From the NCBI GenBank assembly GCA_030386875.1, contig CM059559.1, forward strand, positions 60,526,392-60,590,391: a stretch of 64,000 nucleotides of DNA, read 5' to 3'. The number at the start of each line of letters is the position of its first letter. The first letter of the stretch is position 1. Below the pieces are notes generated by a model. It was not told the origin of the DNA. It was given only the letters and a program-made list of their open reading frames with translations, and did no database searches. Position numbers and translations under genes: made by a program. Shown here piece by piece: positions 1 through 10,395 of the stretch. The DNA comes from Morinoia aosen (Eukaryota > Arthropoda > Malacostraca > Amphipoda > Talitridae).

Positions 1-1439
1 TATGAAATAGATGGAAAATGAGAAATGAATTAGGTCGATTGAAATTTCCCCGTGAATTAATGCGAATGAAATGAAAATGATAAATGATAGCCGCGCTATG
101 AAAATTTAGCGCGAGGTGGTGAGAAGTGGAAAATAAATGCGTAATCGCAAGAAAAAAGCGAAAATGTAATCGTTTCAATGTAATCGTTTCAATGTAATCT
201 TCGCTATGTAATCTTAAGTTTAAGTTTGCTGTATGCTTTTTCTAATATCGACGCGTAATTTCTTATAAAGTTTTAATTATTTCAATTATCAAATTATTTA
301 AATTATTCTAATTTAAAGGCTATTTTTATGGTTTTGGTTGTTTTCCAATACTTTTTCCAATACTTTCCATGTTTTTAATATGTAATGCTATTTCGGTAAT
401 TTCAATATTTTAATAATCTGCGGTGCGTAATTTGCAGAGTTTGTTTTTAAATTATCGGAATTAGTTTTTCTTTAAGTTGTGTCGGTATAAGAAAATGTGG
501 TTCTTGTTTTTTATTAAAAAAAATCATTACTTCGGTCGACGTGCGACGTACTTCGGTCTTTGCACGGTAAGTTAGTTGTTTGCTTACGCTTGTTGGGATT
601 GCTTCTGCTAATTGCTAAAACTTGCTGAATCTTTGGTGTTCCGTTTTTTAATCAATATTAATTGCTATTTATCCGTATATCTGGTGTTTTACATGATTGT
701 AGGGTATGGTAGGTTTTAAGAAATGTTTTCCAACAGTATTTACGCTTTAATAATGTGTTTTAATAATGGTGTTTTGTGGTGCTTTAAATTTTTCGATGTT
801 TTTTTTTTAATTTTCGAATATGTTTTTATTTTTATTTTTGCGTATTTGGTACGAGATACCGATGTAAATCAGTTAATTTCAACTGTTGTTTTGCGTGTTT
901 TTATTTCTTTTTGGGATCTGGTAATGTTCATTTCTTTAGTTGCGTTTCATTATAATTAAGTGGACGGTGTTTAGTTGATTATTTTAACTGTGCGGTTTTT
1001 TATTCAATAATTGTTTAGCCCAATGTTTTTGAGTTGTTCCAAGTTTAATTTCAACCAGGGCATTATATTTTATTTTCGCTTCGCTGCCCTTGTTTTGCTT
1101 ATGTTGCCAATAACTATAACGATGTTTAGACGAGGGGTTGGTGAGTTAATTAAAAATTTAATACGTTTTAACTTTTTAATTTTTAAATACCTTTTTAACT
1201 TTTCAACGTTAACTTCATGTTAAGTTGTTTAACGGTTTTGTTCATTCTGCGAATTCTTTTGAGTTTTTGAGAAACCGTTTAAAATTGTCGCGTTAATTAT
1301 TGAGTAACTTTTGTTAACTACCCTTGATAATTTTGTTCGCAGGGCTTTTGGTAACTTGCGTTCAATGGGTTCGTAGTTTTTTTTGATTACCCTGTTTGGA
1401 TTTAATTTCATTTTGGTCCGATTGTTTTGCATTTAGTTT
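1..1439. other. AT-rich non-coding stretch
   Basis: No recognisable gene. The only open frames are 60-80 codons long and rich in Phe, Ile and Leu, as chance frames in AT-rich DNA are. A short direct repeat around TGTAATCGTTTCAA lies near 165-215. The stretch ends at a run of G at about 1440. It could be internal sequence of the LTR element whose end follows, but nothing in it resembles a retroelement protein. Confidence 0.5.
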
Positions 1440-1647
1440 AGGGGGGGGGACGTATGTGCACAAGCACACATAAGCTCTTGCCTTTATTGTCTTGACAGGG
1501 TTTCGTAAGATCTTGAGATTTCGCAGTCTATAAAACTGCGCCGTGCCCAGCTGATGGCGCTCAGTCATTCATACTCTCACCTGCTGCCAACTCACCTGGC
1601 TTCTGCCAATAAACACTATCGCTCTACCGTGTTTTACTCCCACCGCA
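1440..1647 (+). mobile_element. Probable 3' end of an unidentified LTR element (PPT plus short LTR)
   Basis: A run of eight or more G followed by ACG looks like a polypurine tract. The next ~195 bp start near TGTGCACAAGCACACA, contain a TATA-like TATAAAACTGCG at about 1531 and an AATAAA signal at about 1610, and stop at ...CCCACCGCA. TG...CA ends, a TATA box and a poly(A) signal in this order fit a short LTR. It abuts Gypsy-1 sequence directly at about 1648. No second copy is in the window to confirm the ends. Confidence 0.4.
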
Positions 1648-1825
1648 TAACTCCCTAGGATTAACTATAGTTGCTAATAATGTATATAAATTAGTTACCC
1701 AGACAGGAGGGCTAGTACAAAAACTTCCCAACCTTTTCCAACCAGGTCTAGGTTGCTTTAAGGGCAGGAAGTCTAGAATTGAGATTGATCCAACTATAGT
1801 ACCTAAGTTTTGCAAAGCCCGGAAT

Positions 1826-2809
1826 GTGCCCTACTCACTCAGACCTAAGGTGGAGGCAGAACTAAATAGACTGGTACAGGAAGGTATGCTCACCCCTATA
1901 CAGTACTCTAGGTGGGCAGCGGCTATAGTTCCTGTTCTCAAGGCTGATCAAAGAATCCGCATCTGTGGTGACTACAAACTAACCGTCAACAGAGCCACTA
2001 GGCTTGATACCTACCCCATACCCAGAGTGGAAGATTTATTTAGCGGGTTAGCCGGTGGAGTTATATAATCCAAGCTAGACATGTCTCAAGCGTACGCCCA
2101 ACTTCCGTTGGATGATGAATCCAAGGAGCTCACCGTGATCAACACCCATAGAGGTCTGTTTGCTTATAATAGGCTAAGCTTCGGCATAGCCTCAGCACCT
2201 GGAACCTTTCAGCGTGCCATGGAAGGACTATTGCAGGGCCTCCCAGGAGTGTTCTGCTACCTGGATGACGTCCTGGTGAGTGCCACTAATGAGCAGGAGC
2301 TCAACAAGCGTCTCCATCTAGTCTTATCTAAACTACAGGAGGCAGGGCTAAAACTGAAAATGGATAAATGCCAAATTGGAGTGCCACAGGTATCCTACCT
2401 TGGATACCAACTCGACAAGGATGGATTGCACCCCACTGCAGAGAAGGTAGCAGCAATCCAGAATGCACCAGCTCCTACTAATGTAACTCAACTGAGAACC
2501 TACCTTGGGCTCTTGAACTTCTACAGGAAATTTCTAAAATCATCTGCAACTATGCTGGAGCCCCTAAATACCTTACCGAGGGATAAAACTCCTTGGAAAT
2601 GGGATGCAGGTCAGGAGAGGGCATTCCAGAAGTCTAAACAAGCCCTCCTGGACTCCCAGACCCTAGTCCACTTCGACCCTCAGAAACCCATAGTGGTAGT
2701 GGCTGACAGTAGTGCGTATTTTAAATTTTTGGGATTTGGATGGGAGCGTTGCTGTGTCACCTTATTGATGGAATTGAACGCCCCGCCTATTTTGCCTCCC
2801 GCACTCTAA
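1826..2809 (+). pseudogene. Gypsy-1 reverse transcriptase (broken)
   Basis: RT remnant of a Gypsy polyprotein. Visible are the linker ending in VEAELNRLVQEG, the fingers-palm start with ICGDYKLTVN, and the catalytic YLDDVLVS, followed by the thumb/connection (YLGYQLDKDG, LGLLNFYRKFLKSS). A TAA at about 2066-2068 interrupts the frame where the related copy at 47294-47968 has a Tyr codon, so it is a point mutation. The frame resumes at 2081. Near 2720, just inside the RNase H start (VVVADSSAY), an AT-rich insertion of about 18 bp absent from Gypsy-3 shifts the frame. The upstream protease part is only about 180 bp. Confidence 0.9.
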
Positions 2810-2856
2810 CAGCAACAGAACGCAACTACTCCTAGACTGAGAAAGAATCTCTGGCT

Positions 2857-4482
2857 ATGGTGATTGCACTCAGAAAATTTCATTGCTACCTGTGGGGACA
2901 GGACTTCACTGTGGTTACTGACCACAAACCTTTGTTAGGACTATTTGATCCGGGTAGAAGCATTCCTCCGATGGCATCCGAGCGCATTCAAAGGTGGGTT
3001 CTTCTGCTGCAATCCTACAAGTTCACCTTGCGTCACCAGTCTAGCGTGCTGTTGGGCACGGCTGAGGCTCTCAGTCGTCTACCCTTGACAACTCCCGAGG
3101 AAGCCACACCTATTCCTGCGGAATGGAGGTCCTTAGTAAACTTCCTCGAGTCAGCTCCAGTCACCAGCACTCACATTCGCGACGGCACCCTAAGGGACCC
3201 AGTACTTTCAAAGGTATACAAATACTGCCAAGTAGGCTGGCCTTCGACGGTATTTGGTGACCCTGATCTCGCTCCGTATACTAGGAGGCGAGACGAATTG
3301 TCCACACAAAATGGCTGTGTGCTCTGGGGAGCAAGAATTATTGTACCTCAAACTCTCAGACAAGCCATTGTGAATGAACTTCACTCTGGCCATGCTGGAT
3401 CATCCAGGATGAAGGAGTTAGCTCGCAGCTATGTATGGTGGCCGCTGCTGGACAAAGATCTAGAAGAAACGACTAAATCATGCAGCGAGTGTCTGAGCAC
3501 TCGAGCTGCCCCAACGAAAGCTGAACTCCACCCGTGGGAATGGCCTGCGAAGCCTTGGCATCGCAAACACATAGACTACGCGGGCCCAATGGATGGAAAA
3601 TACTATCTAGTGATCGTGGATGCACACTCTAAGTGGGTTGAAATTTTTCCCACATCTACTACAACCTCTAGCGAAACGATCTCGTGCCTGAAACACACTT
3701 TTGCGACATTTGGATTCCCGGTAACAATTGTTTCGGACAACGCAACGTGTTTCACATCGGCTGAATTCCAATAATTCGTGAAGGCATGTGGTATGCAGCA
3801 TATTACGAGCGCACCATACCATCCATCAACTAATGGACTGGCAGAGCGCATGGTACAAACGTTCAAGAAGAATATACGTAAATCAACGGAACCCCTACGC
3901 CTAGCACTAGACAGGTTCCTGTTCAACTATCGGCTAACCCCCCACACGACAACAGGTGTTACGCACACCGAACTGATGTTATGCAGGAAAGTTCGCTCTC
4001 GTCTTGATCTGCTTTGGCTGTCAGAAGCAATCGCGTCCAAAGTTGCTCAACGCCAGGACGCTCAGAAAAGATACCACTCAGGGTGTCGCACGATTGACAT
4101 TCCGCCGGAGTCACCTGTGATGGTGCGTCAATACACACCGGGTTCCCCAAAATGGACCCCTGCTACTACCGTTGAGAAAACGGGCCCGGTGTCCTACAAG
4201 TGCCAACTGCAAGGGGGAGAGGTCGTTCGTCGATACCAGGACCAAGTTATTACCTGCTCGAACACCCTCCCCGGACCCAGGGACCAACCTACTGAGGAAA
4301 CCGTGTTGATCCCACAATCTGCTCGAGATTCATACTCACCACCTCCGGCTAATGAACCTGACCCCGAAACACCTGATTACTCGATTCCCACCCATGAGGC
4401 AAGGATGCACGAGCCTCCATGTGCTAGCATCTCACGCAGGTCTACCCGAGCTCGGAAGCCTGTGGTGAGAATGGACCTTTAG
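2857..4482 (+). pseudogene. Gypsy-1 RNase H and integrase (broken)
   Basis: Starts inside RNase H (FTVVTDHKPLLGLF) and continues into integrase. The integrase HHCC zinc-binding module is HSGHAGS...CSECLS. The catalytic Asp, Asp and Glu lie in HIDYAGPMDG, VSDNATCF and the segment ending NGLAERMVQT. A TAA near 3772-3774 replaces a Gln codon present in Gypsy-3; the same frame resumes at 3778. The C-terminal tail has a Pro-rich stretch and ends in a basic RRSTRARKPVVRMDL segment. A TAG ends the protein where Gypsy-3 reads Trp. RNase H and integrase share one frame here, shifted from the RT frame by the upstream insertion. Confidence 0.9.
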
Positions 4483-4545
4483 GATTGACTAAATGAAATA
4501 AGGGGATTGGGATACAAGGGGGGTTTATAATTAAGGGGTGAGGGG

Positions 4546-5003
4546 TGTAATATAGCGAGTAATGTAAGTTCTAGTTAGAGAAACCTAAAGATGGCAACGC
4601 TCGTGACGGCAAAATCACCAGCCAGTTTCCGATTGGTCGCAGCCAGAAACCGTTCATGCTGACTGCACGTGTATGTATATAATTACCTACTGTGGCTAAG
4701 CATCTAACTTTCTAATTTCTAAATTAATGTACTTAATTCTACTCGACTCTTTTCTATATATTCCCACCTATCTCCGCTCTACTCTTGCAAGCCACATGTC
4801 TGGTAATTGAGTATTTAAGTTGTAAGATATCTAAGAGGTGAGCGAATTATGTACCTAATGAGATGTGTCATTGCATTTGTCTATTCAAGTCAGCACTATA
4901 ACTGTGCTGTGTTTATGTGGAACCAAGTGTTGTTTAACCTATACTGTGCTCTAGTGTAGGATTACCAAGTCTATAATAGAAATAGTGAACACATTAATTA
5001 ACA
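4546..5003 (+). repeat. Gypsy-1 3' LTR
   Basis: The 5' end TGTAATATAGCGAGTAATG is shared with the LTRs of Gypsy-2 and with the solo LTR at 41012-41477 (read on minus). It follows a polypurine tract (AAGGGGTGAGGGG). A TATA-like TATATAATTACC lies at about 4674. The 3' end is uncertain: ...AGTGAACA at about 4991 or ...TTAATTAACA at about 5003. With the 5' half of the element gone there is no partner LTR or target duplication to settle it. Confidence 0.75.
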
Positions 5004-5495
5004 TGCCACCGCCACTAACGAGAGGCGGCCGGGTCGATTTCACGATCTTTCCATTCCACACTGTATGGGGGAAAAATACTAAGACACATAAAAAATACTT
5101 AGGAAACTACTGAGAACACAGGAAAAACACATTCACCATTGTGAGTTTAAATCTAACACTGAAATAAAAGCACTTATTTATTACTTACGCGACGAGATCT
5201 TCACGACACGAAATCACGGCACGAAATGACGCTAGGAGACGCGTGACTGGGATGTTGCCACAACGCCTAGGTCTAACTCAAGAGGTTGTTTGGTATTACG
5301 TAATATTTGCGTGATTCACACGCAAACATTTAGGATTATTAATTATAATTAGAAAATTATTGGTTATAATTTAAAGTAAGATAGTTTATGCCAATAATTA
5401 TGTTGTTTACATGTTAATGAGAATTTTTAATGATATGAGACATTTTTGTGGCGACTGCTACAAACGTACCGCGATTCACAACGTTAACAACTGTA
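5004..5495. other. No gene recognised
   Basis: AT-rich sequence between Gypsy-1 and the Penelope fragment. It has short GC-richer parts (GAGAGGCGGCCGGGTCG; ACGACACGAAATCACGGCACG) but no open frame or repeat boundary that I can support. Around 5150-5180 there is an AATAAAAGCACTTATTTATT segment. Confidence 0.4.
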
Positions 5496-6032
5496 TTAAT
5501 ACACCAGAGACGAGCACAATGAGGGTGGCAGTTTGCATTTGAAGCGAAAAAGAGAACCAATTGTAAAATTATTGACGAGGATCATTTGAGCTTTGAGTTC
5601 CGGGAAAAACTTGTTAATAAGGGATTCAACATCCTCGCTTAGTTTCAACGACTGATCTCCAAAATACGGCAACTTAACATAAAAAGCTTGTTGTGCACAA
5701 GATTGGAAAGATTGAGAGGTATCATAAATTTCTGACAGAAATCTATTAATATGACTGTCAACAACAGAAAAAGGAAAACCGTTTTTGGCAAAATATCGTC
5801 GCAAAAAATCGAACTCTTCGTGTAAGTATTGAAAGTTAGAACACACATTAAACACTCTATGGACGAGAGTACGAATACCGCAAACCTTAAATTTGTATGA
5901 ACAAAAGCTGAAAAAGCTGGCCCCGAGCCCAGAAAAAGTTTTCTTTCGGAAAACAGAGCACTGAAAGGTATTGCCAACTCGCTTTACACACACATCAAGA
6001 AACGGCAACCCATCATTTTCTTCGTTTTCCTG
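5496..6032 (-). pseudogene. Penelope-like reverse transcriptase fragment
   Basis: The minus-strand frame encodes the C-terminal half of a Penelope-type RT: ENDGLPFLDV at the start, then FSGLGASFFSFCSY, IRTLVHRVFNVCSN and KNGFPFSVVD. These are the signature blocks that follow the catalytic motif in Penelope-like elements. The frame is open upstream of the Met-like start at 6008, to about 6032. The ORF ends with LPPSLCSSLVY and a stop, exactly where intact elements continue into the linker before the GIY-YIG endonuclease, so the nuclease is lost. The catalytic RT part is also missing. No terminal repeats are visible. Confidence 0.85.
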
Positions 6033-6144
6033 ACTTTACATGTAGCGATTTTCGCTTTGCATTTTATTCTTAAGATGAGAAGCATCAATGATGGAGTTTT
6101 TTTAGATTATTTCAGTATATATATTTATACATATATATATAGGT

Positions 6145-6375
6145 TGTCGCAGTCACCCATTAAACTACTTCTGTCCCGTTTTCTATGTTCATGTGTAAAC
6201 CTCATGTGGAGAGCGACCGAGCTCCTTCTTCTTGTTCTCGCCGTCATGCCCAGACGGACGTACAGTACAGTAGGTCTTAGTTTAACTATTGTGTTTGATT
6301 ACCCCACATCTCATACTTGTAATCGTTGCCGTACTCCATATATCCAAGATGGAACGAGGCCTCTCTGGTCTAACA
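6145..6375 (+). repeat. Putative 5' LTR of the Copia element
   Basis: The right end is fixed by the primer-binding site, which starts at 6376: the sequence just before it is ...GGTCTAACA, an LTR-type CA end. The left end is a guess: TGTCGCAGTCACCC at 6145, directly after a TA-rich repeat (ATATATATTTATACATATATATATAGG), gives a 231-bp TGT...ACA unit. With the 3' LTR missing, the length cannot be checked. Confidence 0.45.
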
Positions 6376-7119
6376 GGTTATGGGCCCAGTAACCTAACTT
6401 TTGATGGCAATGATGAAAGATATGAGTTGTGGGAAGTGAAATTTCGGGCCTACCTAGACTTGAAACCGTTGGGTGCCGTCCTTGAGGGAGAAGAATTAAG
6501 TCTGGATGTCGAGAAGAATAAGAAAGTTTTCTCCGAGCTTGTACAAAGGCTCGATGATAAAAGTCTCTCGTTGATTATCAGACACGCCTATGGAGATGGA
6601 AGAAAATCCATGAAGATTCTGCGTGATCATTACCTCGGTAGCAGTAAGCCGAGAATTATTTCTCTGTATTGCGAGTTGGCCGCACTGAAGATGAAACATG
6701 GCGAGACGGTTACCGACTGCTTGCTGTGGGCAGAGACAACTGCATCCTACCTGAAGAAAGCCGGCGAAAGTATCAGCGATGGACTGATAATCGCCATGAT
6801 TATCAGGGGATTGCCAGCTGCTTACAACGCATTTTATACCGCCATCACGCAAATTGAAAGCACAGAAATGAATTTTCAAAAACTTAAATTGTCGCTCATG
6901 AGTGAAGAGGAAACAAAGAAGATCCGACAAGGCTACAATGAAAGTCTAGAAAGAGTTATGAAAGTGAAAAACTCTAAAATTACTTGTTACTTATGTGGTA
7001 AGTCAGGTCACAAGAAATTTGAGTGTAAAAGTCACAGTGCAAAGAAAAATCGGTGGTGTTCTATTTGTAAAAGTGCATCTCATGATACTTATTTTTACCG
7101 AAAGAAAGATACAGTGTAA
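6349..7119 (+). CDS. Copia Gag (with zinc knuckle)
   Basis: Nucleocapsid/capsid part of a Copia polyprotein. The ATG at 6349 gives MERGLSGLTGYGPSNLTFDG, and the conserved block NLTFDGNDERYELWEVKF follows directly. An upstream ATG at 6289 is in frame but less likely. A CCHC knuckle (CYLCGKSGHKKFEC) lies near residues 213-226, followed by a second Cys/His cluster (CSICKSASHDTYF). The ATG lies upstream of the primer-binding site, so translation would start in the LTR. The TAA at 7117-7119 is in frame with the protease that follows, so it is probably a mutation in what was one gag-pol frame. Confidence 0.85.
   Translation: MERGLSGLTGYGPSNLTFDGNDERYELWEVKFRAYLDLKPLGAVLEGEELSLDVEKNKKVFSELVQRLDDKSLSLIIRHAYGDGRKSMKILRDHYLGSSKPRIISLYCELAALKMKHGETVTDCLLWAETTASYLKKAGESISDGLIIAMIIRGLPAAYNAFYTAITQIESTEMNFQKLKLSLMSEEETKKIRQGYNESLERVMKVKNSKITCYLCGKSGHKKFECKSHSAKKNRWCSICKSASHDTYFYRKKDTV
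6376..6389 (+). promoter_or_regulatory. Primer-binding site for half of initiator tRNA-Met
   Basis: GGTTATGGGCCCAG is complementary over 14 nt to the anticodon stem-loop of animal initiator tRNA-Met (CUGGGCCCAUAACC). Drosophila copia is primed by the 5' half of this tRNA. The site is immediately downstream of the presumed LTR end. It also lies inside the gag reading frame, encoding Gly-Tyr-Gly-Pro. Confidence 0.8.
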
Positions 7120-7355
7120 GCAATAGCTACTGATAGCAAAGATGTGAAAAGCTCTTATTGTTTTAGGGTATCAACAGACTCAGAAAGTGCTTCTGTTGTA
7201 GACAGTGCAAAGTTACTGGTGGATTGTGGAGCTACTGCTCACATTGTTTGTGATAAATCTAAGTTTGTACCTTTAGATAAAAGTTTTGATCCTAGTAAGC
7301 ATTTCATTGAATTAGCAGATAGTTCTAGAATGAATAATATTGTAGATGGTAAAGT
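7120..7355 (+). pseudogene. Copia protease fragment
   Basis: Continues the gag frame after the TAA at 7117-7119. The aspartic protease active site is LLVDCGATAHIV (Asp-Cys-Gly where Asp-Ser/Thr-Gly is usual), followed by FIELADSSRMNNIVDGK. The frame is broken at 7355 by the 1,543-bp insertion. The homologous continuation starts at about 8899 with DARITLTDA. The Cys in the D-S/T-G triad is unusual but is also seen in some Copia-like families as I recall. Confidence 0.8.
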
Positions 7356-8898
7356 ATGGCGAAAACTGAGGGTTTCACTAAATAAGTCGCCATGAAGAGA
7401 TCAGGTGCAAATATCAAAACGGGAAGATTAGCCAATAATTTTATTCAAGAAACAAAACACGCTTATATTTAGCGCTTCTTAAAACAATGATAAAATAACC
7501 AAGTCGAAGGAAGGCGATCTTGGCATTCAACACAAAAACACAATTTTTTACCTTAATTACATACTAAGTTTAGGCAATAGGTTTCGTTAAGTTTCTTTAT
7601 TTTCATAGTTCGCAGAACGTCATCAAGTTTAAATTTTACGATGAACGCACAAAAACGGTGCGTCGGCGGCACACGGCGGGCCTCGTAGCACCTCGTGCCG
7701 ACTGCGCCGCAAGTTAAAACCTGATAGAAGAATCATTCAAAAATAGGTCGCTTGCCAACGGCCTTTAACACTTTTGGCTTGAACACCTGCTAGCCCCTCT
7801 CCAGGTCCGTACAAAATGGACAGCCACGGATGGTTAGCGTCTAGCTGACTAGCAGACGCTGTGACCCCTCTCGTCCTGCGACGAATGGACGGACAGTAAC
7901 GACAGTAACGGACGGTCGTCGTCGTCCTCGCGGTGGTGTAGGCGATTGGAAAACGGGTTGGCACACTTACTCAGCCGGTCCAAGGAGGCACCGCTCGCAA
8001 ACAACTGGGCGATCGCTAGAGTAGCTGGAAAAAATTATGAAGGTTTAAGAAAGATCGCAATGACGGTAATAATAGTAATGATGAATTCAATTATTGGTCG
8101 AATAAGAAATAAGCAAAGTTCAAAGATCAGACATTAGTACCTTTCAAATAGCGGCTGCTGCAACCGTAGACCCAGTTGACCAGCAGAGACAGCTCCCAAA
8201 CGGATACTATGTGAGCAAAGAGAAAAAACAATAAGTATATTGAAAGTGGAAGAGCCAGCAGTAAAATGTCAACTAAATAAATGCAATTATGTTCAGTTAT
8301 TATCTTTACGTTAATTATACCCACCTAAGGGAATGGTGCCCTCAGTGTGTTAACTTGCAGAACAAAGTGAGGGATGACGATGCAATTTGTCAGGAGGTCA
8401 AGAAGTCAATATGTCAAGTAATTCAACGAGATCAAGTTTCCCAAGGTTGAGGACAGTCAAGTCGTCCCCCAGCAAAACCAAGTGCAAATAACACTCTTAA
8501 GCAAGAGAGCTGGGAGAACGAATAGAGAGACAAGCTCAAGTAAAGTAACCTAATTCACAACCAAATACCCCAATTACCAATTCTAAACCAACTTCAATAA
8601 ATAATGAAAACATAAACAAACTCCAGCGACTCCGCAATCAAAGCCACAGCGAAGGAACGTACGTTACAAGCAACCACCAGCGCCACATACGACCGCCCTT
8701 ACAGAGAGAAGGTCTGACGAAAAAGGTAGTACGAGCAGGAGACCAGAGGCTAGGAAGCGTCCGTTCTCGGTGATGGCAAGCGAACCAGTCCTCTAACCAG
8801 GCCAAAACACCTCTGAGGAAACACGCACCAGGACAAAAACCAAGAATTCAATTTAAAATGTTGACCTCACGTACACCCTGTGAGGATTTTTCCCACAA
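7356..8898. mobile_element. 1,543-bp insertion of unknown class inside Copia
   Basis: Copia coding sequence stops at AAAGT (7351-7355) and resumes at AAAGT (8899-8903), a likely 5-bp target duplication. The insert begins ATGGCGAAAACTG and ends TTTTTCCCACAA. The ends are weakly inverted (GGCGAAAA against the complement of TTTTCCC). A TG...CA reading one base inside both ends would suit a solo LTR but spoils the duplication. No ORF resembles a transposase or Gag. A GC-rich segment (about 7650-7940) has repeated GACAGTAACG and CGTCGTCGTC. A solo LTR or non-autonomous element is most likely. Confidence 0.6.
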
Positions 8899-10395
8899 AA
8901 AGTGATGCGAGGATTACCCTGACTGATGCCAAAAATAGGAAACACAATGTTCTTTCAAAAAAATGTTCTTTGCATTCCTGGTTTTAAGCAGAATATTTTC
9001 TCTGTCCAGGCTGCTATTGATCAGAGTGCTTCATTTAATTTCAGTCAAAATGTTTCAAAGTTGTTTGCTTCAGATGGGACTGAATTCAATTTTAATGCGG
9101 TAAGTTGTATTATTTAAATTCTATAAGATCTGTCGACTCGGTTAATGCTGTTGGTGAACACACTCTAGAGGAGTGGCACAACATTCTTGGGCATTGTAAT
9201 TCAAAAGACGTGTTGAGCCAAGAAGGTATTACTAAAGGAATGAAAATCACCAACAAACAACAAAATTTCCATTGTAAAATCTGTGTTCAGGGTAAAATGT
9301 GTCAATATAGGAACAGAGACACTGATGAAAAATCTAACAAACCTCTAGAGCTAGTCCATAGCGACCTAGCTGGACCTATAAGTCCTACCTCTCTCGAGAA
9401 CTTTATGTATGTCATGTCTTTTGTAGATGATTTTTCAGGCCTTATTTTTGTGTATTTCCTGAAAAACAAAAGTGATTCTGTTGGAGCAATTAAGAAATTC
9501 TTGGCTGATTCTGCTCCATTTGGCTCTGTTAAACGTTTAAAAACGGATAACAGCACAGAGTATTCCTCAAACTGGTTCAAATCTATTGTTACGGAGAATA
9601 AAATAAAACAAGAATTTTCACCTCCGTACTCTCCCCATCAAAATGGGACTGCTGAGAGATCTTGAAGATCATTGTTTGAGATGGCTATGTATTTGTTGCT
9701 ACATGCAAATTTGCCAAAAGAATTGTGTAATCATGCCGTCAGAACAGCTGCTTACATTAAAAATGTGAGGCGTTTCAACAAAAGGACTGGCAAAACTCCC
9801 TTTGAGATGTTCACGAACAAGAAATCCGACATGGGTAATTTGCACATTTTTGGTTAAAAGTGTTTTGCCATGGTTCAGATCCCAGGAAAGCTTGACCCTA
9901 GGTCAGAGCAGAGTATTTTTGTTGGATATGACCCGTGCAGCCCTGCTTACATGATTTATTTCCCTGAAACTCGTCAACTAAAAAGAGTCAGATGTGTCAC
10001 ATTCTGTGATAAAATTTCTAGCAAGGTGGTGGATGAGGATGAGTTCATTGCTGTAGATAATCCTGCTGAGCTGAAACAAAGTGAGAAGGCTGACAAGGCT
10101 GAGGCTGAGTTGAAACCTGGGACTGTCCCACAAGTGATTCAAAATGAAACTCATTTAGATGCAGAGCCCACTAGTAGATTTCTTTGAGAGAAAAGAAGCC
10201 TCCAGCTTATTTAAAAGATTATGTTGACCCAGATGAGTTGGATATCACTAATCATTTTGTTGATTATTGCTACAGAGTGAGCAGTATCCCTATGTCTTAC
10301 TCTGAGGCAATTTCGTCCCCAGATTCTGTTGAGGGCAAAAGGCAATGAGTTATGAGTTGGCTGCACTAGCCGATAATGAAACGTTTGTATTAAGG
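8899..10395 (+). pseudogene. Copia integrase region (broken)
   Basis: The GAG-pre-integrase part reads NVLCIPGFKQNIFSVQAA up to about 9117, then a one-base frame change leads to the frame that starts at 9105. The zinc-binding set is HNILGHC...CKICVQGK. The integrase core has Asp in VHSDLAGP, Asp in KTDNSTEYSS (the usual Gly after Asn is Ser) and Glu in QNGTAERS. In-frame stops occur just after TAERS (TGA, about 9663) and after LHIFG (TAA, about 9856); the frame itself continues to 10187. The linker region then runs to the first RT residues at about 10395 and ends. Confidence 0.85.

Larger units (their letters stand above)
1648..5003 (+). mobile_element. Gypsy-1: 5'-truncated Mag-like Ty3/Gypsy element with 3' LTR
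   Basis: The copy begins abruptly in the protease-RT linker and runs through RT, RNase H and integrase to a polypurine tract and a 3' LTR. The 5' LTR, gag and most of the protease are missing. It aligns along its length with Gypsy-2 (44851-49869, minus) and Gypsy-3 (55030-58143, plus). The RNase H and the integrase zinc-binding region resemble the Mag (K02A2.6-like) group of Ty3/Gypsy elements. It is a dead copy with two point-mutation stops and a small insertion. Confidence 0.9.
6145..10395 (+). mobile_element. Copia-type LTR element, interrupted and 3'-truncated
   Basis: Order of parts: putative LTR, half-tRNA primer site, gag, protease, GAG-pre-integrase zinc module, integrase, and the linker to RT. 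Integrase before RT is diagnostic of Ty1/Copia. The element stops at about 10395, at the first conserved residues of RT (AMSYELAALADNETF), so RT, RNase H and the 3' LTR are absent. A 1,543-bp insertion splits it inside the region after the protease. The gag resembles the animal GalEA-like Copia group, but that assignment is from memory. All frames carry stops; the copy is dead. Confidence 0.9.

Noticed and set aside
723-1223. Two hydrophobic frames that could be small membrane proteins
   Set aside because: Composition is that of AT-rich chance frames (Phe, Ile, Leu); no signal for a gene and no homologous copy.
5645-5977. Second minus-strand frame overlapping the Penelope fragment
   Set aside because: It is the same sequence read in another phase and has no domain wording; the other frame has the Penelope blocks.
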